Program-made: the position numbers and the translations under genes
The notes under the pieces: generated by a model
Databases searched by the model: none
Told to the model about the DNA's origin: nothing
What the model saw: the letters and a program-made list of their open reading frames with translations, nothing else
Assembly (NCBI GenBank): GCA_905250115.1
Contig: CAJNOI010000047.1
Span: 371,358-435,357 of the forward strand
DNA length: 64,000 nucleotides
From: Adineta steineri
Taxonomy: Eukaryota; Rotifera; Eurotatoria; Adinetida; Adinetidae
Direction: 5' to 3'
Part shown: piece by piece, positions 10,431 to 27,644 of the stretch
How positions within the stretch are numbered: position 1 is the stretch's first letter
Layout: each line of letters starts with the position of its first letter

Positions 10431-13400
10431 TCAAAAAAGTTTGAAGCGTTTTTTCAGATCAATACGTCGCCATTCGGGTAAACGATAAAAATCCGATCGA
10501 GTCATTTGGAATAATGTATGAAATTCATTATCAGACAGATGACGCTAAGAGAAGAATAATAAGAATATAGAGATATCTTCTAATAATAAGAATATTCTAC
10601 CTCTAGACGATCTCGATCAACATCTGACGGTAATCGTTTTTTCGACATAATTTTTAATTCTTCGTATGTATACAATTTTGGATTACTTATTAATGTTGGT
10701 GCAGAACGAGTTGAATGTGCATGTTGTGAATCTAAATATCGACGATTATTACCACTATCGCCAGCATCAACGGTCTGAAAACAAAACGAAGAAGAACAGA
10801 TTTTGAATAATAATTTGTCTATTATCAATACAATACATACCTTTATTGATTTATGATGATCGTTATCATTTGAATCTAAATAGAAAAAAACGTTTTTTTT
10901 CTCAGTTCATATTGAGAAACACAATTATTTACAATATGAATTTGTTGTTCCAAGATCAGTTGAATCTAAATCACAACTTCTTTGTATATCAAGACATGTG
11001 GGTAATGTTTGAGCTTTCGGTGATGATGTCAAACCATAACCAGGTCGAAGCACTAAAATATATTAAATTTTTTTGATTTTCATAAGTTACCAAAAACAAC
11101 AAAGGAGCAAAAAAAAGCTGTTTTCATCAAACGGAAAGGAGATGCGTGTCAAGATGCGTGAACAATGTAAAAAAACGGAAATTCTCTTTTTTATTCAAAC
11201 CTGGCGTCTGTCTGATAAAATCATATGCAATAGGACCTAAATTTTCTTTCGATTAAACACGAAATCGATCTTTATTCAGACTAAAATACCTTGTTGTTGA
11301 TATCTTGGTAATGTAACACGTTTTCCACCACCACCACCACCTGGTGTTGTTGATATTGATGTTGATAAACCGGCTAGACTATCGTCTGCATTTGTTGTTG
11401 ATGATGAATGTGTATGAACACGTCTTGATGGTGATGCAAATTTAGGTGAATCAAAACGACAACGTCGTGGTGGTTCAACAGCTGCTGATGGTGAACGTGA
11501 TGCTTTCCAAGGATCGAGTGGTAATTGTCTTGAGATTAATTTTTCTTGTGTACGTAGATCTTCAAGTAATGCATGTGCCATACCTGATGTATCTTTTAAT
11601 TTAGACATCATATTAATATCTTTTTCTAATTGAATATCATGACGTATTTCACCATCAGTTATATATTCATCGTCATCATCATCATCATTAAAATTTCCAC
11701 TTGTTATTGTTATATCATCTGTTGGAGGTTGTTGATCATGTTCATGATCATTGGAAGCTAAAGATAGTTCAGGAAGAGGAGGAGATGACGGAGATAAAGT
11801 ATGTATTCCATGTGTTGTTGTTTGACTATGATGATGAGAACGATTTGAACGGGATTCAGCACGAGATTCACTTCGACTACGATGGGATTTCATTAATTCT
11901 GGTACAGCTTGAATAGCAATTGGTGCTGGCCAATCAAGTGATTCAATTTTTTTTGGTGCTAATGGATCAGGTATAAAACCACCTGAATAACGTGAAAGTA
12001 CAATTGGTTCTTCTTCAATTGTTGGTCCTGGATGATGAGTAGGAGATGTTGGATCATGTATTGTTGTTTTCGGAGTCGAAGATACTGATTGTGATGATAT
12101 AGGTGTTGCTGTGTGTGGCACAGAACAATGTATTTTACGAATTTTTGTTTGACCTATATATAAACAAGATTTTATTGAATATATATATTCAAAGATAGAT
12201 ATTGTAACATACCAGTAACTAGAGCTTTCATGCCTTTTTTAGTTCCTGGTACACTAAATGCTTGTGTTCGATTGTATGAAAAACCAACTGAAAAAATATA
12301 AAAAAATTTATTATCTGGTTTTTCGAAAATTATAATTATTATAGTTTTGTATCTTGAATATGTCAAAAATATTATTCAGTTTTTTGTTTATGTTTTTTAT
12401 TAATCTAATTTGAATACTTAAGATGATATTTAACATCTGTTTTATCTTATTTCTGGTGTTAGTCAAAGTATATTTAACGAAATCAGATAGCAGTTGATGG
12501 AAATTTCTTTTTCTAATCTGTACTAAATGAAGCTCTTTACGTGACGTATAAACATACGCGTTTATACATATTCTTTTCTTTTACTATACATACACATATA
12601 CACACACGTAAAGCCGATTATAGGGTTGTATGTGTGTATCATGATCGCCTGCAGACAATGTGCCACTTAGCAATTGCTCTTGGACCTTTCGACGAGCAAT
12701 GAGAAAGGGCTTTGCTTCATTACATCATCAGCAACATTTATCATCTATAAAGCTGAGCATGCTGGTCAAGTGAACACATACGTGCCTGCATATGTGTGTG
12801 TATATAGGTCTAACGCATATAATTGAGTTATGATCTATCAGCTCGAGCTTATAGGGAAAGAAGAAAAAAAAGTAAATTGCCGTATATATGGTTAGAGTTA
12901 GCCTCATTCTACATTGTTTATTTTTACGCTTTAAGCATTAATGATGATAGGATGAAGTAAAAAGACAAGGTCTTCATACTAACACCTACCCATTTCTTTT
13001 CGTAGTGATGAAGTTTGCTGATAATGATGTGGATGGTGAACCATCAACATTATTGATTGTTTGAATGTATGTCGTCTTCTTATCGTTTGGTTATTATTAA
13101 TACTTGCATAGAGATAGACGCACAAGGCAAAATTGTTTTTTTCCTCTTATTTCTCTTTTTTCCTTTTTGCTCCATTTCTCTCTCTCTCTCATCTTTTTCT
13201 CTCGCGTTTTTTTTGTTTCGTTCTTTCTATATACTATATAGTTACTGATAATGTTTTCTTCAATGCTTCCAGTTATATATTTTTGAGCTATCGTATTCAA
13301 ATCTCTCAAATATGGTTCGCTCTTTGTTCATTTGTAACAAGGTCATCTTGTTGGCTGATGCATATAGATATTGTTATTTCTATTCTTTATCGCCTGCATC

Positions 13401-14911
13401 GTTTGTTCGTTTCAGTCTAACGAGTTTTTTTTCTCTCTCTCTCTTCTTTTTCTATATCCTAAACTCCGGAAACATACGGATGAATAGAGGAAGAAAGGAA
13501 AAAAAATCCTCATCAGCTGTCCATTTAACAGTTAGTCATGATGATCGAAAAAAAAACTCTACATATCATATATACAGTTTGAAATAAAAGATTCAAATGT
13601 GTCGTTCATCTGTCGATTATTCAATCAATATTAGTCTTTCGTCAAACTATGTAATCAATATCTTTACTTGAAAAAAAAATAACAGGAGAGCAACAGGAGT
13701 TTCATCGTCATTTTTCAAGCGAAACAAATTATTGTTATATTGAATAGCTATTTGCTTGTTTCTTGCGTCATTACTGTTCACTCATCCTTCATTACACAAC
13801 AAAATCGATCAGTCAAGCAAATCTTATTTATATTCTCTCTTTATATTCAATCAACACATAAAACAAGTGTAATTTTACTCACTAAACTCCTGAGAATAAA
13901 TACTCACTCATTCACTCTCTTTTTTAATAAAAAAAAAGAAGAAATCGAAAGGAAATAGATTTACTTGGTCGATGAAAGTGTGGTGATTTTGTATGTGAAG
14001 CTATATGATCACCAGCTCTTTTCATATAACCCATATTTTCTTCACCATTTATATAACCAGATGTTAATACACGATTAAGATCACTTGCACCTATTTGACT
14101 TGGTGATGTTGTACCTAAGGTACTCCCGTGACAACTCTAATAAGAAAGAAGAACAAAAAAAATAATGTAATGATTTATATAGTATTTATAATTGGTCTAT
14201 GTCTCGCCGACATTTAATACGCTTTGTTAGTCATAAATAATAGTTTAGCGTATTAGTTTAGCCTTTAAAAAATAAATCACCTTTCGATTTTCAGAAGAAT
14301 AAGAAGAGGAAGAAAGTGATGAAGATGTTTTTGTCTAAAAAATGTATTGTTGTCATATATTTTATTTTTAAATTTTTTTCTTTGAAAGAAATTGAGAATT
14401 AAAAATATTTTATTTACTTTATGCTGTGGTAAACTGGATAAAACAGTATCTGTTAAATAATGCGGACTCGATTCATTTGAATCACATATAAGTAATAATT
14501 TATCTGATGGATTATGACTAACATCAATGTGAATTTTCGATGTTTGATCTGTATTTGCATGAAATGCTGAAAGATTTTTGTCATGTGCTATTGGTGATGA
14601 TGTACGAGGTGTACATGAAGTTTTCTTTGAATTCGATGGTGGTGATACAACAGATGATGAATAATCAAAACCACCTGATTCATTATCTCGACGATAATGC
14701 TGTTGTTGTTGTTGTTGTTTAGTTGTTCGATTTATAAAATTTTCTTTATTTTCATTGATTATTGGAATTTGATGTTGTTGCGACTGTTGTTGTGTTTGTT
14801 GTTGTTGATTATCGAGTTGCTTTACTTTTCTATGAAAGAAATTTTTTTGTTAAGAAAATTACTATAGTTGTTTTCTTGTTTGACTTACTTTTTTTTAAGA
14901 AATGAAAACAT
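10431..14911 (-). CDS. Dematin/abLIM-family actin-binding protein with villin headpiece, no LIM domains
   Basis: Eleven exons join in frame: 14911-14889, 14829-14418, 14334-14281, 14136-13965, 12287-12213, 12153-11290, 11236-11201, 11052-10933, 10875-10841, 10774-10601 and 10544-10431. The product is 692 residues. It begins MFSFLKKKKVKQLDN and continues Gln/Ser-rich. The middle is disordered, with an Asp run and SRSESRAESRSNRSHH. The C-terminus is a villin headpiece: KRLPSDVDRDRLERHLSDNE, then FQMTRSDFYRLPEWRR, ending LKKRFKLF. The VDRDRLERHLS lead-in is that of abLIM and dematin, which bind F-actin. No LIM zinc fingers are encoded before the start, so it resembles dematin or a LIM-less abLIM isoform. 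An upstream alternative promoter with LIM exons is not visible before 17036. Confidence 0.85.
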
Positions 14912-17035
14912 GACGAAAAAATAAACAAAATATTCTAGAAATACAATAAGAAAAAAAAGATGATAAAACATGTCATCTTACAACAAGAGCTAAACTTGTC
15001 TAATCTAAACAATCAATCGTCGATATTATTATTATTATTATTGCCTGGTATCGTTTACTTATTCATCATTCGAGATCAGTACTTTTGTTTCTTTTTTGTG
15101 TGTGTGTGTCTTGATGTGCATATACTACTCATCGATGTAAGTTTCAAGACAATGGAGTAATAGAGAGATGAAGGTTAGGAATGAATATAAAAAGAAAAAT
15201 CGACCGAATAGATGTATGAAGCACCTACCAACTAGTTGTTTGTGTTATTACTGTAGCCGATTTTTCTCGCACGAAGTAATCGAAGAAAAAAAGAGAAGCA
15301 AAAGCGTAGTTGTCGTCGTCGTCTTTTTTTTCGGGGGCGATGCGATGCAATATAATAAGAATAATGATGATAAATAAGAATGATCGACGGCGCGATGGTT
15401 ATCTCGCAGCCTCGTACACGTGTATGGCACGATTATACGATGACAATGATGAAATAGCAATACAAATACCGACAAAAAAACGAGTGATGACGAGTAAAAT
15501 GGTAATTATATTAGTTATTGAGAAGATCCACGTATATTACCAGTGTTTCGATTTGCTCAGATACTGGTGCCAACAGAGGCGGCAGCATTGGCAGCATCTG
15601 ATACCAACGTCAATAGACAGAACAGGAGCATGAAGGGGCGTTTATCTGGCAGATATTTTCTTTCTGTCTCTCTCTCGCTTCTTAGCTTCGACTGGCGTCT
15701 ATCGATAAACAAAGAACGATGTGCTTTCTCTCCATCTCTTTTCTTATTCTTTTCTTCTTGGTTGGACGATTGTGCCTGTAGCATAAAAAGATCCCATTTA
15801 TGTTAGTATGTGCTACGTGCATATATACTATGCCGATAGGTCACAGACATATATTCATACGTATATATACATATATAGTCTGTTCTTCGTTTTCTCTTGT
15901 TTCGAGTCTCGACGTCTTCTTCTGTAAACAGGGGGAGGAAATAATGAAGTGACATACATGAACATATATAGGATGACAAAGAATGAAAGCATTTCTCGGA
16001 CTTCCTTTGGTGTCACCGTCATCAATTAAAGTACTGTTTATATAAATATAAATATATACATATGTATCAAGTTCATTCATACATTTGTACGCTTCACGCT
16101 TTCGTATTTATACATACACACATACACATATATTTATATATATACATTCCGTTCGAAAAAAAAATGTATATAATGTTCGAGAGAAAGGCAAAGAGCTATG
16201 TGGATGCTTATCAATATTATGCAAATGTATATATACTTATATATGTATTACGTGTTAGAGATCATTGAGTCAACAAATGGTTAAGTTTACTCATATTTAG
16301 TATACAAAAAAAAAAAACGTTTTTTTTTTTTTTGCATATCAATCTAATAGTTCAAATTATTTTAGCTTACCTTATTAATATGTATCGTTATGATAAATTC
16401 ATGGTTATATATAATTTGATTATATTGAGATAAATGCAATATTAAAGAATAACATCGATAAAGATTTTGGAATGAAATCAACAAGAAATTGTCAAAAAAA
16501 AAAAGTTATCTATATCTCTATGCGCTCAAACGAGCTAGCTGAACGATAGAGAGAGAGAGGAGATTTATTGCCACCATGATCTCTACATTATATCCTCTAA
16601 TAAAGAACAAATGGGAATTTATTCGATTTGTACGAATTCAATTATTCTTTTATTAAACTATTTCATAATTATTTTAAATAATGATTTAGAAAAGTAAACA
16701 TAAAAAGTTCATATACTGGTTTATAGCGACATCTAAATCCGTCAAAAAAATTCGATTGATTTTTAATTCAAAATTATAAAATTAAAACGAAAATAAAAAG
16801 CACTAAAATATTATTTTTTCGATTTTTTATCATTCTTATTTACATTGATACTACTGACAATACACTGAATCGATAAAAAAAAAGAAAACTAAATATATAT
16901 ATGTATGTATACTGTAATACATCATTTATATACATATTGAATCATAATAGAAAAAAATGTCAACATAAATTTTTTTCTTTTCAGTTAGATTTTTCTTCTT
17001 CTTCATAAGATATCTCACATGATAAAAATAAAATC
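14912..17035. other. Shared upstream region of two divergent genes
   Basis: Spacer between the start of the headpiece gene (-) and the OTUD5-type gene (+), so it should hold both promoters. It contains simple repeats: a GT run at 15098-15108, a GTCGTC run at 15312-15323, and TATA-rich runs at 16030-16160. Several overlapping open frames at 15168-15806 are on both strands and show no recognisable domain. No LIM-domain exons were found. Confidence 0.5.
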
Positions 17036-19329
17036 ATGACAATATTATCTACTAAAAAACCTGTAAATAATAATAAAGATGCTACATCAAATCAACAACA
17101 ACAACAACAACAACCACCAGCACCACCAATAACTAGAGCTCGTTTATCACATGATGATGAACATTCTAATGTAACAAATTCTCCAATAAATTTAAATCAA
17201 GATCGAAATGAAATAAATATTGAATCAGCAGCAGCATCTTCATCTGCAACAACAACAACAAATAGTTTACATTCAATGATAACAACATCATCATCATTAA
17301 ATTTTCCAAATAATTCAAAACGTAAATCACATAATCATAATCATAATCAACATTTTCATCAAACAATAAATAAACAAGCTAGACGACGACATACATCGTC
17401 AATCGATGGAACTCTTTCAGCTAATTCCAATAATAGCTCATCGAATGAAGATGATTTAATTGAAAATAATGCATCATCATCATCATCTTCATTAATTACA
17501 ACAGTTAATAATCAAAATTTGAATGATGTTGATCAATGTAATAGTGAAGATGAATATGATCATTCAACAATCAAATATGATCCAAATAATCTCAATGAAG
17601 TTAGTTCAAGATAATTTATTAAAACTGAATTCTATTGCTTTTTTTTTGTTTTAGCTTGAAATGCATTTTATTCGAGCTTTAAAAGAAAAAAAAGGTTTTA
17701 CAATTAAACGTGTTCAAGAAGATGGTGCATGTTTATTTCGAGCAGTGTGTAAGTAAAGAAATATATTGAGAATTCATTTTGAGAACTGGGTTTTTTTTAC
17801 AGCTGATCAAGTATTTGGTGATGAAGAAATGCATTTAACAGTACGTCAAAATTGTATGGATTATATAGTATGATAGTTATTCTTTTTATGTTGAATACAT
17901 TCATAATTTCTTTTTTTTTCTCAGGTAAAAAATGCAGATTTCTTTCGTGAATATATTACAGAAGATTTTGATCGTTATATATCAAGAAAACGTCGACAAA
18001 ATTGTCATGGAAATCATATTGAAATGATTGCATTATCAGAATTATATAATCGACCTATTGAAGTTTATGAATATAGTACAGGTAATTGAAAATATTATTC
18101 GAATTATTTATTTTTCATTCATTTGTTATTTTGAAGAACCAATTAATACTGTACATGGAATGTATAAAACAGATAATGAACCAATTCGTTTAAGTTATCA
18201 TTCTAGTATACATTATAATTCAATAATTGATCCTTGGAGACCAACAGCTGGTCATGGCCTTGGATTACCTGATCTTGAACCCGGCGTATGAAACTATTAA
18301 TAGTTTTTTTCAAGTGTTCTTTTTTTTCTTCATATATTTAGCGCGCTCAAGAATCATTGATTGTCACCGCATTACGTCAGTCCGAAGAGAGTCATATTGA
18401 ACGAGCTATGCTCGATGATAAATTAGCTGCTACAGATTGGGAAGGAACACAAGATGAACTTATACAACAAATTGCAAGAGAATCCTATTTAGAATGGTTA
18501 TGTGATAAAAATCAACAACAACAACATAACGATAATAAAATGGTATAGATTTCATTTTAATAGAGTTTCTGAAGAGGTCATATAGTCACAATACACACAT
18601 TTCTATGATGACTATTAACTATCACTCGACCACATGCAGAACGAACATTTTCTTGTCTACTCCCGCATCGATATGAATTCATAACTGATGAAAGAGAGAA
18701 CAATATGTAGATGATTGCGATTCTATAATAAGTTGTAGAAGAGAGATTTTACTTCAAGAAAAAACCAATCAGCTTTCATCAAATTTATTCTATGATAATT
18801 ATTCATAGATTTGATAAGAATGAAGAAATTTAGATAGAATATTAATGATACTTAGTATTCTAATGAATCTCGATGAAATCCTTTCGACGTTCATATTTAT
18901 TGTGATTATTCACTGATAAAAAACGATAATATAAATCTAATTACAAAGGATTAATTGTACTCTAGAGGATTGAGAAAAGACTATCAAAATTATCATCATA
19001 AATATTTCGTTTATTTTCATAGACATCATCAACAACAACATCAGAGAGAATTAATAATACTACAGAAGGTATATTGCTAATTGTATCAAAAAGATATTTC
19101 TCATATAATTTTTGTTATTATAGAAAATTCATCAAAAAATTTCTTACCATTAAAACTTGATGAACGAAAAGATTGTGACTTTTCCTTACCATTTCACTAT
19201 GAAGATGCTACTTTATCAAATCATGGTATGTAATCAATATACATATAGAATATTTTTTATTTTCAAAATCTAGATCTTGATAATGATGATGATGATGATT
19301 CGTTAATGCGACAAGTTCTTGCAATGTCA
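17036..19329 (+). CDS. OTUD5: OTUD5-type deubiquitinase, 3' end lost in an assembly gap
   Basis: Nine exons join in frame: 17036-17599, 17655-17748, 17803-17867, 17925-18081, 18137-18285, 18342-18542, 19023-19068, 19124-19225 and 19274-19329. They give 478 codons before the run of N. The N-terminal 188 residues are Ser/Asn/Gln-rich. The OTU cysteine-protease domain follows: [17 protein letters not shown] (catalytic Cys about 214), [16 protein letters not shown], and [10 protein letters not shown] (catalytic His about 319). The later [20 protein letters not shown] is typical of OTUD5 and not of other OTU enzymes. The last visible residues, [15 protein letters not shown], match the start of the C-terminal ubiquitin-interacting motif, and the gap falls inside it. 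OTUD5 cleaves ubiquitin chains in immune and developmental signalling. Confidence 0.9.
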
Positions 19330-19339
19330 NNNNNNNNNN
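19330..19339. other. Assembly gap (10 N)
   Basis: Ten N interrupt the last coding exon of the OTUD5-type gene. Sequence after the gap (19340 on) does not continue the ubiquitin-interacting motif, so the true missing length is probably larger than ten bases or the flank is 3' UTR. Confidence 0.9.
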
Positions 19340-20038
19340 TATATACCAAAATACAGAATATAAGCATCCGAATATGCAATGTGTGTGTGTGTACAAAAAT
19401 CTTCTATCTTATTATTCTCTTCATTTCTTATTTTTTTTCTTCTTTTGTTTATATATCTACGAGTGTATGTTTGGAATTAAACGAGAGTGATACGTTTCTA
19501 TGAAAATAAAGAAGAATTTGTTTTTTTGAGAACAGAAAATAAATAATTAGACAAGAAAAAATTTGTTTTCATATGTCATTATTTTTTCTTTGATGTCCAT
19601 CTTGACTTAAGAATAGTCTGATCGATTCAATTAAAATTCAGAGTACAAAATTAATAATACACTTGACTGTCTATAATCAAGTCATTGTCTTCATAATATG
19701 TATTACGGAAAAGTATCGAAACTCTGTAATTTACTCTAGAAAAAAGACGCCATTTTCTTTCGGCTTGTATAACTCATAATATTTTTACCGAAGAAAATTA
19801 TTCTATTCATAAGAAATATTCAATAGCGAGCTAATTAAGAAATATATGTCTGATTATTTTCTTTCGAAGGCGTTAAAAATAAAATGAAATATATATTTAT
19901 GTCAATATTTTTTATTATAGTAATAATTATTTTTTGATTTATGTGATTGTGTAAACAAGTTAGACATAAAAACATTATTTGACTTTTATTTCTACACATA
20001 CAATTACATACACGAAAAAAAAAGAAAGCAAATATATA
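19340..20038. other. 3' flank of OTUD5-type gene, no gene seen
   Basis: Region between the gap and the end of the glutamate-receptor gene on the other strand. A short GT run lies at 19380-19391. No coding potential recognised. Confidence 0.5.
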
Positions 20039-24212
<4,174 letters not shown>

Positions 24213-25400
24213 ATCGTGATTAAAATATCAAATGATTACAATTGCAAACAGGCAATGATGTGAAGCGTGCTAAAAAGACCAACAAGCATACATATGAATC
24301 GTTCGATTAACTCATCGAAAATGTCAAGTAGAATCATCGTCGTTCTTCATCTCCTAGATAGAAAAATCTTTTCTTTGGTGACTTAGAAGAAGACAAAATA
24401 TATATCTCTATGTTACTGAATATGTCATAAGCTAGAGAGAAAAAGAAGAAGAAGAAGAAAAAGATGAGAGTAGATAATGTTTATGTTGTTGTATGTGTGA
24501 GGATGAAAATTCTTTTTTTTTCTGTTAGATTCGTTGACTGAGTGATTCTATTATCATGAGATTTAATAATGACAGTAGCAGGAAAAAGACGAGAAGAGAT
24601 AGAATGAGAGAAAAGTGCTATACATGATGTTGAACGATGGTAATAGCCATGCCGTGATCGATTGATTGATCGATGAAGTCATGAGAAAACATTATTGGTG
24701 AAAATTTTTTGAATTATTTAATAACTAGAAAACGGAAAAAATCAACAATGATCTAAATATATGAAATTAAATTGATATACTTTTATACGAAAAAACAATC
24801 AAGTTGAGTAGTAGACATAAATATTGATATATATATAGTTACTCGTAGTAAAAACAGGAAAGAGTCTTTGTTTGATTACTTTATTGATTTATAATTAATA
24901 ACGAATAGTGAAATCAATATTACGAATATATTGTTTTATATTAATTTTGAACTAGTTGGTGCATTCTTTTCACAAGATCGTGTTGTTACTTGTAGAATGA
25001 AAAGTGTAAACATTGTTTTGATACATAAAATAACATGAATACATATAACACCCAGGGATAGGCAAATCAGATTTTTATGGACTTAGATCCGGATCGTTAA
25101 GACTCTTCTTTATTTTTAGTACCGTATTGTAATCGGGATCGGAATCAGAATTGCCGATTCCCGATTCCGATGTGGTATCGTCCATGTCTAATAAAATCTT
25201 CTTTTTTGTGTTACGGATTTGCTCACCACCTACGTTTCTTCCTCGGACGCACAGCGCTCATTCAGAGAGTATAGTATCAATAGTAGATTGCATATATTAT
25301 ATTATACTATTTTGAATAGTATGAATTAACAAAATAACATACAATAAATAAATTTAAAATACAAAAGCTAGCTTACAAAAAAACATCATATTAAGAAAAG
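24213..25400. other. Intergenic upstream of the glutamate receptor, possible transposon remnant
   Basis: No gene seen. At 25053 the sequence CAGGGATAGGCAAAT resembles the terminal repeat of hAT-type elements. It is followed at about 25134-25173 by a GATTCC/GGAATC-rich imperfect palindrome. No matching right end was found, so an element cannot be bounded. Confidence 0.25.
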
Positions 25401-26645
25401 TTAATTGATATGATTATCATTTGTATACAGAGTAGACCATAGATATAACCATTGCTTAAATTCTTTAACAAGATTTTGTTTATAAGATTCAGGTGTAGTA
25501 TGTTGTTCATTCGAATGAATATTTGTTAAGACCGAGAAAGATAATGATGTAACTTTACGAAATAAATCCATTCCTTTTTCGATAACAAAAACAACAGATT
25601 TTTTTTTCCATTGATAATCAAGATTATCCGATGTTGAAATATTTAATAAATCATCATCGCTATTCAATCTAATTAAATGATTATTTTTCGATGATTTTTG
25701 ATTAGATGATAGTCTATCAGATAAAGAAACATGGTCAGGAGTATTTGTTTTTGCTGTTGAAGATATCATTGGTATTGAATTCCAATGTTTAATTCTTTTA
25801 TTTAATTCATATTCAATTTGATCTTTATAAGTTTCAAGTAATGTTAATTGTCCTTCATATGAGAGAGTTGAATTATTATCTAACTGACCATTTCCATATA
25901 AACGTTGAACGTGTTGTTGATATAAAATACAGTGTTCATCTTTTCTCATTGATATTATTAATCGACATCGTTCGATTAATTGTTTATTTGTCAATCGATG
26001 TTTATTTATTTCAAGAAAACTTTCTGGAACAATAAGAACTTGTAATTTAACGAATACAGGAACTAATTTTTCAAATCCATCAGGAATCATTTGACGAATA
26101 TGATTTATTTGTTTTTTATCAGTATCTGGTAATAAACAATTTAATTTCAGTGAACAGTAATGATCTTTTGAAGAAACATTTGGAGATGGTAATGGTGATG
26201 AGACAATGGGGGGAAGATTTTCTTGATCAATGTAAAGATTTACTGATATCGAAGGGCGCCGTGAATTCGGCGGACTTGAAGGATCAATTGTAGACATAGA
26301 TATTGCTCGAGATATTCCAGAACGATATAATGTGCTTTCTATAGTTATTCCTATTCGTCTAACATTATTTCTTGACGGACCATTCCATCTTGGATTTTGA
26401 AGATAAGGCAGTACGGTTCGTTGTCTTGGGTTAGATGAAGTACTATCAAATGAAGTGGAACGTCGTTCTCTTCTAGATGAATTGGTCGTAGGATCAATAT
26501 TTGGTTGATGACCACCAAGCCATTGGTGAATAGTTAGATTTGGATTTTGTACATCTAGTTGTCTTCGATCACGATCATCGTTTCTATCTATTCTTGGGAA
26601 TAAATCTGTAGTGGAATTTCTACGCATATCAAATCTATTTTTCAC
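25401..26645 (-). CDS. Orphan protein, single exon, 414 residues
   Basis: I do not recognise the family. The frame is open from ATG at 26645 to the stop at 25401-25403. Residues 1-165 are Arg/Ser/Pro-rich and probably disordered (RRNSTTDLFPRIDRNDDRD; SSRRERRSTSFDSTSS). The middle third (about 165-290) looks folded and helical, with LPDTDKKQINHIRQMIPDGF, KLVPVFVKLQVLIVPESFLE and QLTLLETYKDQIEYEL. The C-terminus has VVFVIEKGMDLFRKVTSLSF and ends near LVKEFKQWLYLWSTLY. No signal peptide or clear membrane span. The amino-acid pattern and length argue for a real gene. Confidence 0.7.
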   Translation of the reverse strand: MKNRFDMRRNSTTDLFPRIDRNDDRDRRQLDVQNPNLTIHQWLGGHQPNIDPTTNSSRRERRSTSFDSTSSNPRQRTVLPYLQNPRWNGPSRNNVRRIGITIESTLYRSGISRAISMSTIDPSSPPNSRRPSISVNLYIDQENLPPIVSSPLPSPNVSSKDHYCSLKLNCLLPDTDKKQINHIRQMIPDGFEKLVPVFVKLQVLIVPESFLEINKHRLTNKQLIERCRLIISMRKDEHCILYQQHVQRLYGNGQLDNNSTLSYEGQLTLLETYKDQIEYELNKRIKHWNSIPMISSTAKTNTPDHVSLSDRLSSNQKSSKNNHLIRLNSDDDLLNISTSDNLDYQWKKKSVVFVIEKGMDLFRKVTSLSFSVLTNIHSNEQHTTPESYKQNLVKEFKQWLYLWSTLYTNDNHIN

Positions 26646-27644
26646 AATTAAATTAAATTAAATTTAGTTTAAAATTGTGTTATGTTACCTGTTATTATTA
26701 TTATTCTTCAAATGCTAAGTTGCTCTATTTTTTTAACTGCTTTTATATATTCTTCACCTATGTCGTCAGAGATAACAATAAATGGCGTATTACTTTTTCC
26801 AAGTATAATATATTTTACCGACGTATATTTCGCCGAATAGTTAAGCTGTCAAGATAAATATTTTAAGAATGAAACACTTTATAAAATACATGAGGCAATA
26901 TCGGATATTTTATTGTTTCACAATAAATTGAGGTTCTTCAAATTCATTGCGCACTTTGACATTTTTGCTTTATCAAAATATTTTTTGTTATATGACAACA
27001 GTAGATAAGATTTATTCTGTTGGTTTACCAACTTTACTTAAAGTGTATCAAATCTTTTTTAAAAATGAGTCATCGATCTATAACGAGAAAAACAGTTTTA
27101 TTCTCTCTCTGGGCAAATGTTTGTAACAGCAAACGAATTTTGCTTACTAAAATTTATCCTATATTTTAATTTTTTTCTTCTGTTAAAGTTTTTTTACATA
27201 AAAGAAAGTTTGATCAAATATTTAATAAAGAAAAACAAAAAGGTGAAAAGATTGTTTATACAAAAATTTAAAAAATGTGATATTAAATTGTATACTAAAA
27301 TGATTTGTTACATTTTTCAAATTGTAGGGAAATTTTATGTAGGATCACATATAGTCTATAAATTATAATAAAAGATCTATTAACATTCGTTAGTTATTAT
27401 TTCCATCTTCATGTACTTTAAAATAATACACGTTCTAGATATCAAATCGTTTCTATTCACACTTTCAGGACTTTCAGTATTTTTATCTGTTCTATTAAAA
27501 ACATTTTAACCAATAGAAAATTTACAAGCATTAAGCATAGTTTGAAGATTCATTTTATCATCAATACAATTTTGATTATCTTTTTCTACAATGATATTTG
27601 ATTCACGATGTCATAATGTAAATATACAATCATATGATAAAAAA
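26646..27644. other. Intergenic, no gene seen
   Basis: Very AT-rich spacer upstream of the orphan gene. Small open frames (26675-26857, 27117-27368) are Phe/Tyr/Lys-rich and not protein-like. Confidence 0.5.

Noticed and set aside
15168..15806. Overlapping frames on both strands upstream of the headpiece gene
   Set aside because: I looked for LIM zinc-finger exons here and found none; frames conflict and are low in complexity.
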